This document shows positions 52,767-62,637 of a DNA stretch of 64,000 nt, piece by piece (the first letter of the stretch is position 1; the number at the start of each line of letters is the position of its first letter). A program made the translations under genes and the position numbers. Source of the stretch: Sinomonas sp. ASV322 (GTDB lineage Bacteria; Actinomycetota; Actinomycetes; Actinomycetales; Micrococcaceae). The DNA lies in NCBI RefSeq assembly GCF_030908245.1, contig NZ_JAVFJJ010000001.1:355565-419564 (forward strand). The letters are read 5' to 3'. The notes beneath the pieces are model-generated. The model was not told the origin of the DNA and searched no databases. It was given only the letters and a program-made list of their open reading frames with translations.

Positions 52767-54269
52767 ATGAGGAACCTGAGCCGTCGTCACATCATTCAAG
52801 GCGCGGGGCTCGCGGTATTCGGTGCGGTCGCCGGTGCAACCGCAGCCCGATCGAGCGTCTTCCCCCTCCCCGCCAGTGCGTCCGCCGCGACGCCCACGCC
52901 CTCGCCGGCGACAGGCGATGGGCCGACGTTGCCACCCGACCGGACCTTCGTCAGCACGAAGCTCACGACGCCGCACGTGAACGTCTGGTCCTCGTCGCCC
53001 AGCGCACCTGGGTTCCTCTTCGCGGGCCCCATGGGCCACGGGTCCAACGGCCTCATCATGGACAATCAAGGGCACCCGGTATGGCTCGAGCCCACAGGCG
53101 CTGGCGTCACGGATTTGAGGGTCCAGACATACCACGGCGAATCTGTCCTGACGTACTGGAGCGGCAAGGGGACAGGCGGCCACGGCGAGGGGGTCGGGGT
53201 GATCAAGGATTCCTCGTATCGCACGATCGCCCAAGTCTCGGCCGGCGATGGAGTCAAGGCCGACCTGCACGAATTCACGCTCACCCAGCGCGGGACCGCG
53301 CTGCTCACGGCGTATCCGACCGTCCGCCGCGACCTGTCCGCGCTCGGCGGCCGGACCGACGGGTACATGTATGACTGCCACGTGCAGGAGGTCGACGTCG
53401 CGACGGGGACGGTCCTGTTCGCGTGGAAGGCCTCCGACCACATTCCGCTCGACGAGAGCTACGTGAGGCCCTCCGACGATTCCTCCGCCGATGGCAGCAC
53501 CGCCCAGAAGGCCTTCGATCCGTATCATGTCAACGCGGTCGATCCGCGTCAGGACGGGTACCTCGTCTCCTTCCGCCACACCCACACGATCTACCTCATC
53601 GACAAGACCGGGGCCGTGGTGTGGCGCCTCGGCGGGAAGCGCAGCGACTTCGCGATAGGGGACGGCGCCGCGTTCGCATGGCAGCACGACGTCCGCCAGC
53701 GCGCCGGCGGGGTGATCAGCGTTTTCGACAACCATTACAAGGACGGCACGACGGGGACGTCGAGGGGCCTGCTCCTCGCCGTCGACGAGAAGCAGCGCAC
53801 TGCCGCGGTCAAGCTCGAGCTGGCGCGGGGCGGCCACCGTGGCAACGCGATGGGCAACGTCCAATTCCTCGACAACGGCCACTATCTCGTCGGATGGGGC
53901 TCTGACCCCTCCGCGACCGAATTCGCCGCCGACGGGACCCCCGTCTTCGAAGCGACCGGCATCGGAAACGGGTCCTACCGCGTGTACCGAGCGCCGTGGA
54001 CGGCGCAGCCCGAGGCGCTCCCCGATGTCGCGGCCATCCAGGGCAACGGTTCCGCGATGCAGATCTTCGCGAGCTGGAATGGCGCGACCGAGGTAGCCAG
54101 CTGGAGATTCCTCACGGGCGAGTCGGCTTCGACCCTTGCGGAGGCCGTCGTCGTCAAGCGCACCGGATTCGAGACGACAGCGGCCGTCGCCGTGGCGCCT
54201 CACGTTGCCGCCGCCGCCCTCGATGCCAAGGGGAACGTCCTCGCGACGTCCGCCGTCATCGCCACCTAG
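52767..54269 (+). CDS. Exported arylsulfotransferase-like protein
   Basis: A 500-residue protein of the arylsulfotransferase (ASST) family, a six-bladed beta-propeller. The N-terminus MRNLSRRHIIQGAGLAVFG is a likely Tat signal, followed by an Ala-rich cleavage region. Repeated blade strands such as HGSNGLIMDNQGHPVWLE and DCHVQEVDVATG are present, and HEFTLTQRG is near the expected active-site loop. The family moves sulfate between phenols, but several members have no proven activity. Leaderless ATG. Downstream 43 bp is the EamA gene. Confidence 0.85.
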   Translation: MRNLSRRHIIQGAGLAVFGAVAGATAARSSVFPLPASASAATPTPSPATGDGPTLPPDRTFVSTKLTTPHVNVWSSSPSAPGFLFAGPMGHGSNGLIMDNQGHPVWLEPTGAGVTDLRVQTYHGESVLTYWSGKGTGGHGEGVGVIKDSSYRTIAQVSAGDGVKADLHEFTLTQRGTALLTAYPTVRRDLSALGGRTDGYMYDCHVQEVDVATGTVLFAWKASDHIPLDESYVRPSDDSSADGSTAQKAFDPYHVNAVDPRQDGYLVSFRHTHTIYLIDKTGAVVWRLGGKRSDFAIGDGAAFAWQHDVRQRAGGVISVFDNHYKDGTTGTSRGLLLAVDEKQRTAAVKLELARGGHRGNAMGNVQFLDNGHYLVGWGSDPSATEFAADGTPVFEATGIGNGSYRVYRAPWTAQPEALPDVAAIQGNGSAMQIFASWNGATEVASWRFLTGESASTLAEAVVVKRTGFETTAAVAVAPHVAAAALDAKGNVLATSAVIAT

Positions 54270-54312
54270 TCACGTGCCCGAGCAGCGCGCGGTGTGCTGA
54301 TTGAATGGGGGA

Positions 54313-55263
54313 ATGCCGCCATGGTTCCCTGAGACGAGGTCTCCCCGCAGCGGGGTGGCCTACGTCATCGCGGCGGCCGTCCTCTGGGGAACAACCGGTA
54401 CGGCGTCCGCGCTCGCGCCCGGCGTGAGTCCACTCGCCGTCGGTGCCGCATCGATGGGGTTCGGCGGCCTCTTCCTTGCCGTGGCCTCGGCCCGGCAGAT
54501 AAGCCGGAACCGAGCGCTCGTGGCCGGCTCGTGGCCGCTCGTGCTCATCGGCGGGGCTGCCCTCGCGGTCTACGCGCTCTCGTTCTATACCTCGATGCGC
54601 CTCGCGGGCGTCGCCATCGGCACGGCGGTGTCGATCGGCGCAGCGCCCGTCGTTTCAGCACTCATCGAACGGATCGTCGACCGCCGGCAACTCACGCAGC
54701 GCTGGGCCGCCGGCGCCCTCGTCGGTGTCGCGGGAACCGTCCTCCTGTGCTTCGCACGCGGAGGTCGTGCTCAGGGCAGCGATGGGGAAGCCCTCGCGGG
54801 CGTCGCGCTTGGCGTCGTCGCGGCCGCCACCTACGCCCTCTATTCCTGGACATCGCACCGGCTCATGCGCCTCGGCGTCCCGTCGCGTGCCTCGGTCGGC
54901 GCGACGTTCGCCGTTGGCGCCGTCGGCCTGCTCGCCGTGCTCGCCGCCGTCGGGCGGCCGTTCCTCGACTCGTGGGGCAATATCGCCGTCGGCCTCTACT
55001 TGGCTGCCGTGCCGATGTTCGTTGGCCACATGATGTTCGGCTGGGGACTCAGCCGCGTCGCGGCGAGTACCGCGACGACGGCATCGCTCGCGGAGCCGCT
55101 CGTCGCGGCGGCGCTCGCCGTCGCCGTCGTGGGGGAGCGCCTGCCCTGGTTCGGCTGGCTCGGCATGGCATTGATTGTCGCGTGTCTCGCGGTCCTCACG
55201 GTGCCCGCAGGGCGTCCGCGGTTTCGGCCACGACGTACACGGCGTATTCGTGGAAGTCGATGA
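54313..55263 (+). CDS. EamA-family drug/metabolite transporter
   Basis: A 316-residue transporter with ten predicted helices in two EamA repeats (VLWGTTGTASALAPGVSP in the first, GVALGVVAAATYALYSWT in the second). Members export amino acids, metabolites or drugs; the substrate is unknown. The last 20 residues are Arg-rich and overlap an antisense small gene, so the true 3' end may be changed. The ATG at 54313 is preferred over the TTG at 54301. Confidence 0.87.
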   Translation: MPPWFPETRSPRSGVAYVIAAAVLWGTTGTASALAPGVSPLAVGAASMGFGGLFLAVASARQISRNRALVAGSWPLVLIGGAALAVYALSFYTSMRLAGVAIGTAVSIGAAPVVSALIERIVDRRQLTQRWAAGALVGVAGTVLLCFARGGRAQGSDGEALAGVALGVVAAATYALYSWTSHRLMRLGVPSRASVGATFAVGAVGLLAVLAAVGRPFLDSWGNIAVGLYLAAVPMFVGHMMFGWGLSRVAASTATTASLAEPLVAAALAVAVVGERLPWFGWLGMALIVACLAVLTVPAGRPRFRPRRTRRIRGSR

Positions 55264-55423
55264 GGCGGCGTTCGCCGATCGCGTCGACGGCCCAGAACAG
55301 GTCCATGGGCGGGTGCAGATTCGTGACGCGACCGCGGAAGTGCACAACGCTGCCAACTTGCGCTTGAATCTCGTCCCCGCACACCAGCTCGCGGCACGAG
55401 CTGATCCTGCAGCCGTGAGGCAT
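55196..55423 (-). CDS. Small protein of unknown function
   Basis: A 75-residue protein, MPHGCRISSCRELVCGDEIQ and onward. It has four Cys near the N-terminus (C-I-S-S-C and L-V-C-G) and a conserved-looking HFRGRVTNLHPPMDLFWAVD segment, which looks like a compact folded domain. AAGGAG lies eight bases ahead of the ATG, good ribosome-site spacing. It overlaps the EamA 3' end by 68 bp on the opposite strand. I do not recognise the family; it may be metal-binding. Confidence 0.55.
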   Translation of the reverse strand: MPHGCRISSCRELVCGDEIQAQVGSVVHFRGRVTNLHPPMDLFWAVDAIGERRLIDFHEYAVYVVAETADALRAP

Positions 55424-55448
55424 CCCCTACGCTCCTTGCGGACAAGCC

Positions 55449-55464
55449 ATTCATACGTATGAAT
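55449..55464. promoter_or_regulatory. Perfect 16-bp palindrome, probable operator
   Basis: ATTCATACGTATGAAT is fully symmetrical. It lies between the small leftward gene (start 55423) and the rightward leaderless signal TAGGCT at 55465-55470. No bound regulator is known; the nearby LacI-family protein is one candidate. Confidence 0.6.
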
Positions 55465-55476
55465 TAGGCTTATCCC

Positions 55477-55632
55477 GTGAGTGTGACCTATGCCACGCTG
55501 GCTGTCAAGCGAGCCTCACCGCGCAGCCGAAGGGCCGCCGTCAGCCGTCAAACAGGGGAGGGCGCGGCGACGGAATCCCGGCGAATCAACTCACCGGGGA
55601 TTGTCGCGCCCAGCGGAGGCTGGCCCGTGTGA
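55477..55632 (+). CDS. Short open frame with leaderless promoter (possible remnant)
   Basis: TAGGCT (55465-55470) stands six bases ahead of a GTG opening a 51-codon frame that ends at 55632. The second half is antisense to the LacI gene and its composition is not gene-like, so it may be the front of a lost gene or not expressed as protein. Only the promoter-like signal supports it. Confidence 0.3.
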   Translation: MSVTYATLAVKRASPRSRRAAVSRQTGEGAATESRRINSPGIVAPSGGWPV

Positions 55633-56585
55633 AGCGAATCGAGGAGGCGCTCGACGGCGGCCCGACCCATCGCGTAGTGGGGGATCGACACGGTCGTGAG
55701 TGCCGGGTGCATCTCCGCCGCGAACTGTTCCTGGTCGTCGTAGCCGACGATCGAAAGGTCCCGCGGTACGCGTAGGCCGCACTCGAGCGCGGCCGTGATG
55801 GCGCCGACGGCCATCCGGTCGTTGCCGCACACGATCGCCGTCGGCCTTTCCACCGCCTCCAGAAGGCGGTGAGTGAGGCTGTGCCCCGTGCTGATCTGGT
55901 AGTCGCCCGTCAGGATCCAGGACTCGTCGACTGGAACCCGTGCGGAGGCGAGCTCCTCCCGGAAGCCGATCTCTCTCTCGATCCGCGCGGGGTCGTCCTG
56001 CGGGCCTCCGATGTAGGCGATCCTGCGGTGTCCGGCCTCGACGACGGCATGAGCGGCGAGACGACCCCCAGCCACCTCGTCAGGAACAATCGCGGGGTAG
56101 TCACGGCGCGCAGAAGGCCAGGCATTGATGAGGAGCGAGGGGAGCTTGGCGAAGCTCGCTGGAAGATCGACCTCCCGCCACGACATGGCAGCGTAGAGCA
56201 TTCCGTCGACCTGGCGTGAAAGCAGGCTGTCGATCGCCGCTGATTCGATCTTGGAATCCTGCCGCGAATCGATGAGGAGAAGCAGATAGCCGTTGTCCCA
56301 TGCGTAGTCCTGGGCGCCCACGAGGACGCGTCCGGCGAACGGCGACGACGCGATGCGGTCGGTGACGAGTCCGATAGTCCGGCTGCGGCGAAGACGAAGA
56401 TTGCGCGCCGTCTCGTTCGGCTGGTAGCCGAGTTCGTTGATGGCCGCCCAGACCCGCTGTTCGGTATCTTCCGGGATCTTGCCTGTTCTGTTCACGACGT
56501 GCGACACGGTGCTCTGGGAAACGCCAGCCAGCCGTCCGACGTCCATCATCGTCGGTTTGGCAAATCCTTTTGGATGGCGCGTCAT
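55548..56585 (-). CDS. LacI-family regulator, orphan
   Basis: A 345-residue LacI-type regulator. The HTH is TMMDVGRLAGVSQSTVSHVVN (about residues 12-32) with the hinge at about 55, followed by the sugar-binding domain (DSLLSRQVDGMLYAAMSW, AHAVVEAGHRRIAYIGG, SIVGYDDQEQFAAEMHPALTTV). The ATG at 56585 follows TAGGAT by seven bases, leaderless. There is no sugar operon beside it in the window, so its targets are unknown. Confidence 0.9.
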   Translation of the reverse strand: MTRHPKGFAKPTMMDVGRLAGVSQSTVSHVVNRTGKIPEDTEQRVWAAINELGYQPNETARNLRLRRSRTIGLVTDRIASSPFAGRVLVGAQDYAWDNGYLLLLIDSRQDSKIESAAIDSLLSRQVDGMLYAAMSWREVDLPASFAKLPSLLINAWPSARRDYPAIVPDEVAGGRLAAHAVVEAGHRRIAYIGGPQDDPARIEREIGFREELASARVPVDESWILTGDYQISTGHSLTHRLLEAVERPTAIVCGNDRMAVGAITAALECGLRVPRDLSIVGYDDQEQFAAEMHPALTTVSIPHYAMGRAAVERLLDSLHTGQPPLGATIPGELIRRDSVAAPSPV

Positions 56586-56725
56586 GGCCGCCATCCTAGC
56601 GGCAGTCCCCGGGCCCACAGTGGCAACGGACGGCGGCGTGGTCGCGGTCCCGCGCCGTAGGAGACTCGAGCTGCACGGCGACGCCGTCCTTTACAAGTGC
56701 TGGGTGACGTAGCACGATCACGAAT

Positions 56726-57169
56726 GTGGCCAGCAAACCGATTTCGACACCGAATCTGCGCGATCTGGCGCTGCTGCGGCGCGTCCGTGACCGCATGGAC
56801 CGCGAGTACGAGCGGCCTCTCGATGTCGAAGAGCTCGCACGCGGCGTCAACATGTCCGCGGGCCATCTGAGCCGCCTGTTCAAGTCTGCCTACGGCGAGT
56901 CGCCGTACGGCTATCTCATGACGCGCCGGATCGAACGCGCCATGGCGCTCCTGCGACGAGGCGACATGAGCGTAACCGACGTCTGTTTCGCCGTCGGCTG
57001 CTCGTCCCTGGGGACTTTCAGCACGCGCTTCACCGAGCTTGTCGGCGTGCCCCCCAGCGTCTACCGGCGCGACGCGGCGGGGGAGACGGAGGGAATGCCT
57101 TCGTGCGTCGCGAAGCAGGTCACGAGACCGGTCAGGAATCGAGAAGTGCCTGTCGGAGGCCGTCGATAG
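56726..57169 (+). CDS. AraC-family regulator, HTH-only type
   Basis: A 147-residue regulator consisting almost only of the two AraC HTH motifs (ELARGVNMSAGHLSRLFKSAYGESPYGYL and DVCFAVGCSSLGTFSTRFTELVG). The usual N-terminal sensor domain is absent. GTG start. Its TAG stop (57167-57169) begins the -10 box of the VOC gene eleven bases downstream, so the two genes are linked and VOC may be a target. Confidence 0.87.
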   Translation: MASKPISTPNLRDLALLRRVRDRMDREYERPLDVEELARGVNMSAGHLSRLFKSAYGESPYGYLMTRRIERAMALLRRGDMSVTDVCFAVGCSSLGTFSTRFTELVGVPPSVYRRDAAGETEGMPSCVAKQVTRPVRNREVPVGGRR

Positions 57170-57172
57170 CAT
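57167..57172 (+). promoter_or_regulatory. Leaderless -10 box of the VOC gene formed by the araC stop
   Basis: TAGCAT; its TAG is the stop codon of the AraC gene and seven bases separate it from the ATG at 57180. Confidence 0.55.
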
Positions 57173-57179
57173 GGCAAGC

Positions 57180-57590
57180 ATGAACCTCACCATTCACGCG
57201 AGCTTTCTCCCGCAGGACGATCCCGACGCGGCCGTTGCCTTCTACCGCGACGTGCTCGGCTTCGAGGTGCGGAACGACGTCGGCTACAACGGGCTGCGCT
57301 GGATTACCGTCGGCCCGGCGGGCCAGCCGGGCACATCGATCGTCCTCTACCCGCCCACGGCGTCGCCGGGCATCACCGACGACGAGCGCAAGATGATCGC
57401 GGAGATGATGGCCAAGGGCACCTTCGCGAACCTCGTGCTGGCAACCCCCGACGTCGACGACGCGTTCGAGCGCGTGCAGGCGACCGGCGCCGAGGTCGTG
57501 CAGGAGCCGGCGGATCAGCCCTATGGCGTGCGGGACTGCGCCGTGCGCGATCCTGCGGGCAACCTGATCCGTATCCAGGAAGTCCGCTGA
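57180..57590 (+). CDS. VOC-family protein (glyoxalase/bleomycin resistance fold)
   Basis: A 136-residue protein with the beta-alpha-beta-beta-beta VOC fold in two halves: HASFLPQDDPDAAVAFYRDVLGFEVR and ANLVLATPDVDDAFERVQATGAEVV, ending DPAGNLIRIQEV. The metal-ligand positions (His near the start and Glu near the end) are present, but substrate cannot be named. The leaderless ATG is preferred to longer starts inside the AraC gene. Confidence 0.87.
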   Translation: MNLTIHASFLPQDDPDAAVAFYRDVLGFEVRNDVGYNGLRWITVGPAGQPGTSIVLYPPTASPGITDDERKMIAEMMAKGTFANLVLATPDVDDAFERVQATGAEVVQEPADQPYGVRDCAVRDPAGNLIRIQEVR

Positions 57591-57638
57591 TCTCAGCCCG
57601 ACGCTGACCCCTGTTCCGCCGAGAGGATGGAGAAGACG

Positions 57639-60023
<2,385 letters not shown>

Positions 60024-60102
60024 CTGCGTGGTCGCCGTCGTCGGCTGAGGGTGGATTCACGGCCGCCGCGCGAGGATGATGGAAGTGCTTGAGGAGCGTG
60101 CG

Positions 60103-60136
60103 TGGTCCCGGGATTCAGCGGGCTGAATCCCGGGAC
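60103..60136. terminator. Bidirectional terminator after the UvrA-like gene
   Basis: A 16-bp perfect stem, GGTCCCGGGATTCAGC with its complement, in the gap between convergent genes. Confidence 0.7.
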
Positions 60137-60142
60137 CCGCCT

Positions 60143-60589
60143 TCAGTGCCAGTCGCTGATTTGTACATCGCGAGGTGCAGGGGAACCCTCGCCCGTCTCG
60201 ACCAGAGACTTCAGACTCATGAGGAAAGTGGCCCACTTCGTGCTGCAGTGGTGCATGAACTCTACGGGTTCCTTCCAGCCTGCGTGCTTGAACAGGACGA
60301 CGGTGTAGTTGCCGTCTTGGCGCAGATCCCACGTGATGGTTGTGCCGACCCATTCTTGGGGGCCGTCCACGACGCGCCACAAGACTCGCCTGGACCGCTC
60401 GAGCTCGATGACCTCCATATCGAAACCGCCGACTGGCGGGAACCGGAATTCGAGAACGCCTCCGAGCTCAGTGCTTCCGCTGGTGTTGTCGGTCCACCAG
60501 CCTGCGAGACCGTCGACGGTCGTCAGGGCGCCGTAGACCTTTTCCGGCGTCGGAGTCTTGACGCCGATCCGGTGCAGGATGTCCACCAT
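60143..60589 (-). CDS. SRPBCC-family protein (AHSA1-like)
   Basis: A 148-residue START/AHSA1-like fold protein. It has TPEKVYGALTTVDGLAGWWTDN, the strands typical of the family, and a C-terminal helix (FLMSLKSLVETGEGS). Members bind hydrophobic ligands or act as chaperone regulators; function here is unknown. Third gene of the leftward operon with the ArsR regulator and another SRPBCC protein. Confidence 0.85.
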   Translation of the reverse strand: MVDILHRIGVKTPTPEKVYGALTTVDGLAGWWTDNTSGSTELGGVLEFRFPPVGGFDMEVIELERSRRVLWRVVDGPQEWVGTTITWDLRQDGNYTVVLFKHAGWKEPVEFMHHCSTKWATFLMSLKSLVETGEGSPAPRDVQISDWH

Positions 60590-60604
60590 GGTGATCTCCT
60601 CGGT

Positions 60605-60967
60605 TCATTGTTCTTGCCTTGTCTGATGATTGCGCTGGATCGCCTCGGCGATGCGCTTGACGCGTTGCAGCCTGGCGTCCCACGCGGATCCGACCGAGGC
60701 CAGCTGGGCTGCCGCGCGAGCGAGCTGGGCTTCGTCCACCCGGTACCGCCTTTCCCGGCCCTCCGCCGTCGCCCGCACGAGTCCGGCTCGGCCGAGCACG
60801 GTGAGGTGCTTGGACACTGCTTGCCGTGTGATGGGCAATGCGCGGCCAAGCGAGGTCGCGGTACCTCCTCCTTGAGCGAGGAGCAGGTCGAGCATTCGAC
60901 GCCGGGTGGGGTCGCCGATGGCGGACCACAGTTCGTCGTCGATCGCTTCGCTTGGAGCGGTAGTCAC
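60605..60967 (-). CDS. ArsR-family regulator
   Basis: A 120-residue winged-helix regulator, DDELWSAIGDPTRRRMLDLLLAQ then ALPITRQAVSKHLTVLGRAGLV and GRERRYRVDEAQL. There is no metal-binding Cys cluster, so it belongs to the group that senses other signals. The GTG overlaps the stop of the upstream SRPBCC gene as GTGA, and it is 15 bp from the next SRPBCC gene. It probably represses its own operon through the TGCAAC sites. Confidence 0.9.
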   Translation of the reverse strand: MTTAPSEAIDDELWSAIGDPTRRRMLDLLLAQGGGTATSLGRALPITRQAVSKHLTVLGRAGLVRATAEGRERRYRVDEAQLARAAAQLASVGSAWDARLQRVKRIAEAIQRNHQTRQEQ

Positions 60968-61425
60968 GGGCGAACCCCGAGTGCCGCGATGTACGGCGCA
61001 ATTCGAGGCAGGAAGTAGTCCCAGCCAGTGACGTGGTCTCGATACTGTTCCTCCAGGACCGCGACCTCCCAGCCCATCTCGCGGAAGCCGGTCTCCCTGA
61101 AGCTGAGCAGTGTCCCGGCTCCGGATGGGATCAGTTCGAAGGTGACCAGCAGCGAGTTTCCGTCTGCGGCGACTGCATCGGCCGGATGGGTCCAGCGGAA
61201 CGAAAATGAGCGGGGCGGCTGCACGTCGACGACCGTGAGACGAACCACCTTGCTGCCTGTGTCGCGGTCGCCGAAGACGATCTCGCCGATGGCTCCCGGC
61301 GCGGGCTCGTACAGGGCCTCGTCCGGCCACCATTCTCTGACGTGCTCGGGATTGCTCACGACATCGAATACGATCTCGGGCGCTGCCTCGATGTAGATCT
61401 CACGTTCAATGGATCCGAACTCCAT
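60964..61425 (-). CDS. SRPBCC-family protein, AHSA1-like, first gene of the ArsR operon
   Basis: A 153-residue protein with IEREIYIEAAPEIVFDVVSNPEHVREWWP, typical of AHSA1-like START domains, and VTGWDYFLPRI at the C-terminus. ATG at 61425 has AGGAGGTTGGC. It is the first gene in the operon ahead of arsR, with the promoter flanked by two TGCAAC-N5-GTTGC operators. Confidence 0.87.
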   Translation of the reverse strand: MEFGSIEREIYIEAAPEIVFDVVSNPEHVREWWPDEALYEPAPGAIGEIVFGDRDTGSKVVRLTVVDVQPPRSFSFRWTHPADAVAADGNSLLVTFELIPSGAGTLLSFRETGFREMGWEVAVLEEQYRDHVTGWDYFLPRIAPYIAALGVRP

Positions 61426-61435
61426 GCCAACCTCC

Positions 61436-61497
61436 TGCAACGTTTGGTTGCAGTTCAGGTTAGCTGCCGCCTCGAGAATGTGCAACCGTTAGTTGCG
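61436..61497 (-). promoter_or_regulatory. ArsR operon promoter flanked by two inverted-repeat operators
   Basis: TGCAAC-GTTTG-GTTGCA (61436-61452) and TGCAAC-CGTTA-GTTGCG (61481-61497) are 45 bp apart centre to centre. On the minus strand TTGCAC (61485-61480) is the -35 and TAACCT (61462-61457) the -10, 17 bp apart. One operator overlaps the -35 and the other overlaps the start region. Confidence 0.75.
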
Positions 61498-61575
61498 ATA
61501 CGGTGCTCCGAAGGATCGCTCGGCGGGGGAGCGGAGATCACGGATCGACGTGGCGCAAGGACTCCGGTCTCACGA

Positions 61576-61854
61576 CTACGCCGTCGCGTACCGCCCTGAC
61601 CGTACGGCGCGGGCGTGGGCCTTCACAGCCTCCTCCTCGCGGTTCTTCGGCGGCGTCGTTGCGACCAGGTCGTCGAGCAGATGTTGGGTGATGTGGGCGA
61701 TCTCGTGCACGGCGCGGTCGAACGCGTCTTGGTTTGCCTTCGACGGCTTCGTCGTGCCTGCAATCTTGCGCACAAACTGCAGCGCGGCTGCGTGCACTTC
61801 CTCGGACGTGGCTGCTGGCTCGAAGTTATGAAGCGTGTGGATGTTGCGGCACAT
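61576..61854 (-). CDS. DUF2277-family protein
   Basis: A 92-residue protein starting MCRNIHTLHNFEP, with VRKIAGTTKPS and HLLDDLVATTPPKNREEEA. These are the family landmarks of DUF2277, conserved in actinobacteria; function unknown. ATG with TATGGT six bases upstream (61866-61861), leaderless. It stands alone between the ArsR operon and the next SRPBCC gene. Confidence 0.85.
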   Translation of the reverse strand: MCRNIHTLHNFEPAATSEEVHAAALQFVRKIAGTTKPSKANQDAFDRAVHEIAHITQHLLDDLVATTPPKNREEEAVKAHARAVRSGRYATA

Positions 61855-61996
61855 GCTCCGACCATACGCTCCGTGCGGACATCGTGCGGCCCGCCGATCT
61901 AGTGGACTCCGCCGTCGATGTCAGTCAGGGTGGCCCCCCAGGGCGGTTGCAGAGCCCTCGAACCGGATCATGCAATCCGCTGTATGCGGCGCCCGC

Positions 61997-62458
61997 TCAG
62001 GCGGCGCCGTCGTCGTACATCGCGGCTGCCCGCGCGAGTGCGGCGGCCCAGCGTCCCGGGAGGAGTTGTCGCGCCAGTGCGCGCTGGAGCCAGAAGATCG
62101 CGGTTCCTCGCGGGCCGATCCCGGCATCGTGTCCCCATTCGACACTGAGCCGGCTCCCGCCGTCGTCGAGCCGGCTGATGCGGATGTCCGCGCCGCCGCC
62201 GCGGCAGTAGTTGCTCACCTCGGTGGTCCACGTGACATGGCTCGGGTCGGACCAGTCGTACCGTTCGATGTTCCAGATGCCAAGCCTTGGCGTGCCCTCT
62301 CTGACAAGCGCCGTGCTCGGGCCGAGCTCGAGGATGCGGAAGCTCGCTGGATCGAGGGTGACTTTCCAGACAGCAAGGCGGCGTTCGCTGAAGTCGCTGA
62401 AGGCGCGGACGGCCTGTTCCGGCGTGGCCCGCGTCTCGAGCGTGAAACGCAGCCTCAC
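61997..62458 (-). CDS. SRPBCC-family protein
   Basis: A 153-residue START-like protein with RFTLETRATPEQAVRAFSDFSERR at the start and WTTEVSNYCRGGGADI further on, then SVEWGHDAG. It is distinct from the two in the ArsR operon. GTG at 62458 with AGGAGG six bases upstream. A longer start upstream has no ribosome site. It is not part of the ArsR operon, being separated by the DUF2277 gene. Confidence 0.8.
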   Translation of the reverse strand: MRLRFTLETRATPEQAVRAFSDFSERRLAVWKVTLDPASFRILELGPSTALVREGTPRLGIWNIERYDWSDPSHVTWTTEVSNYCRGGGADIRISRLDDGGSRLSVEWGHDAGIGPRGTAIFWLQRALARQLLPGRWAAALARAAAMYDDGAA

Positions 62459-62637
62459 GGGTACCTCCTGAGTGGGTGTCCGCGGCACGCACCGCCTGCA
62501 GCTTAGACTGCCGGGTCTTGATGGGCGACTGCAAGCAGCCGAGCAGCCGCGGCAGGCGCACCCGCCGTTCTTATCGTGCGTCCAACGCCGAACTTCCTCC
62601 CAGATGTCGAGCCCGCAACGGACCGTACTCCGGATGA

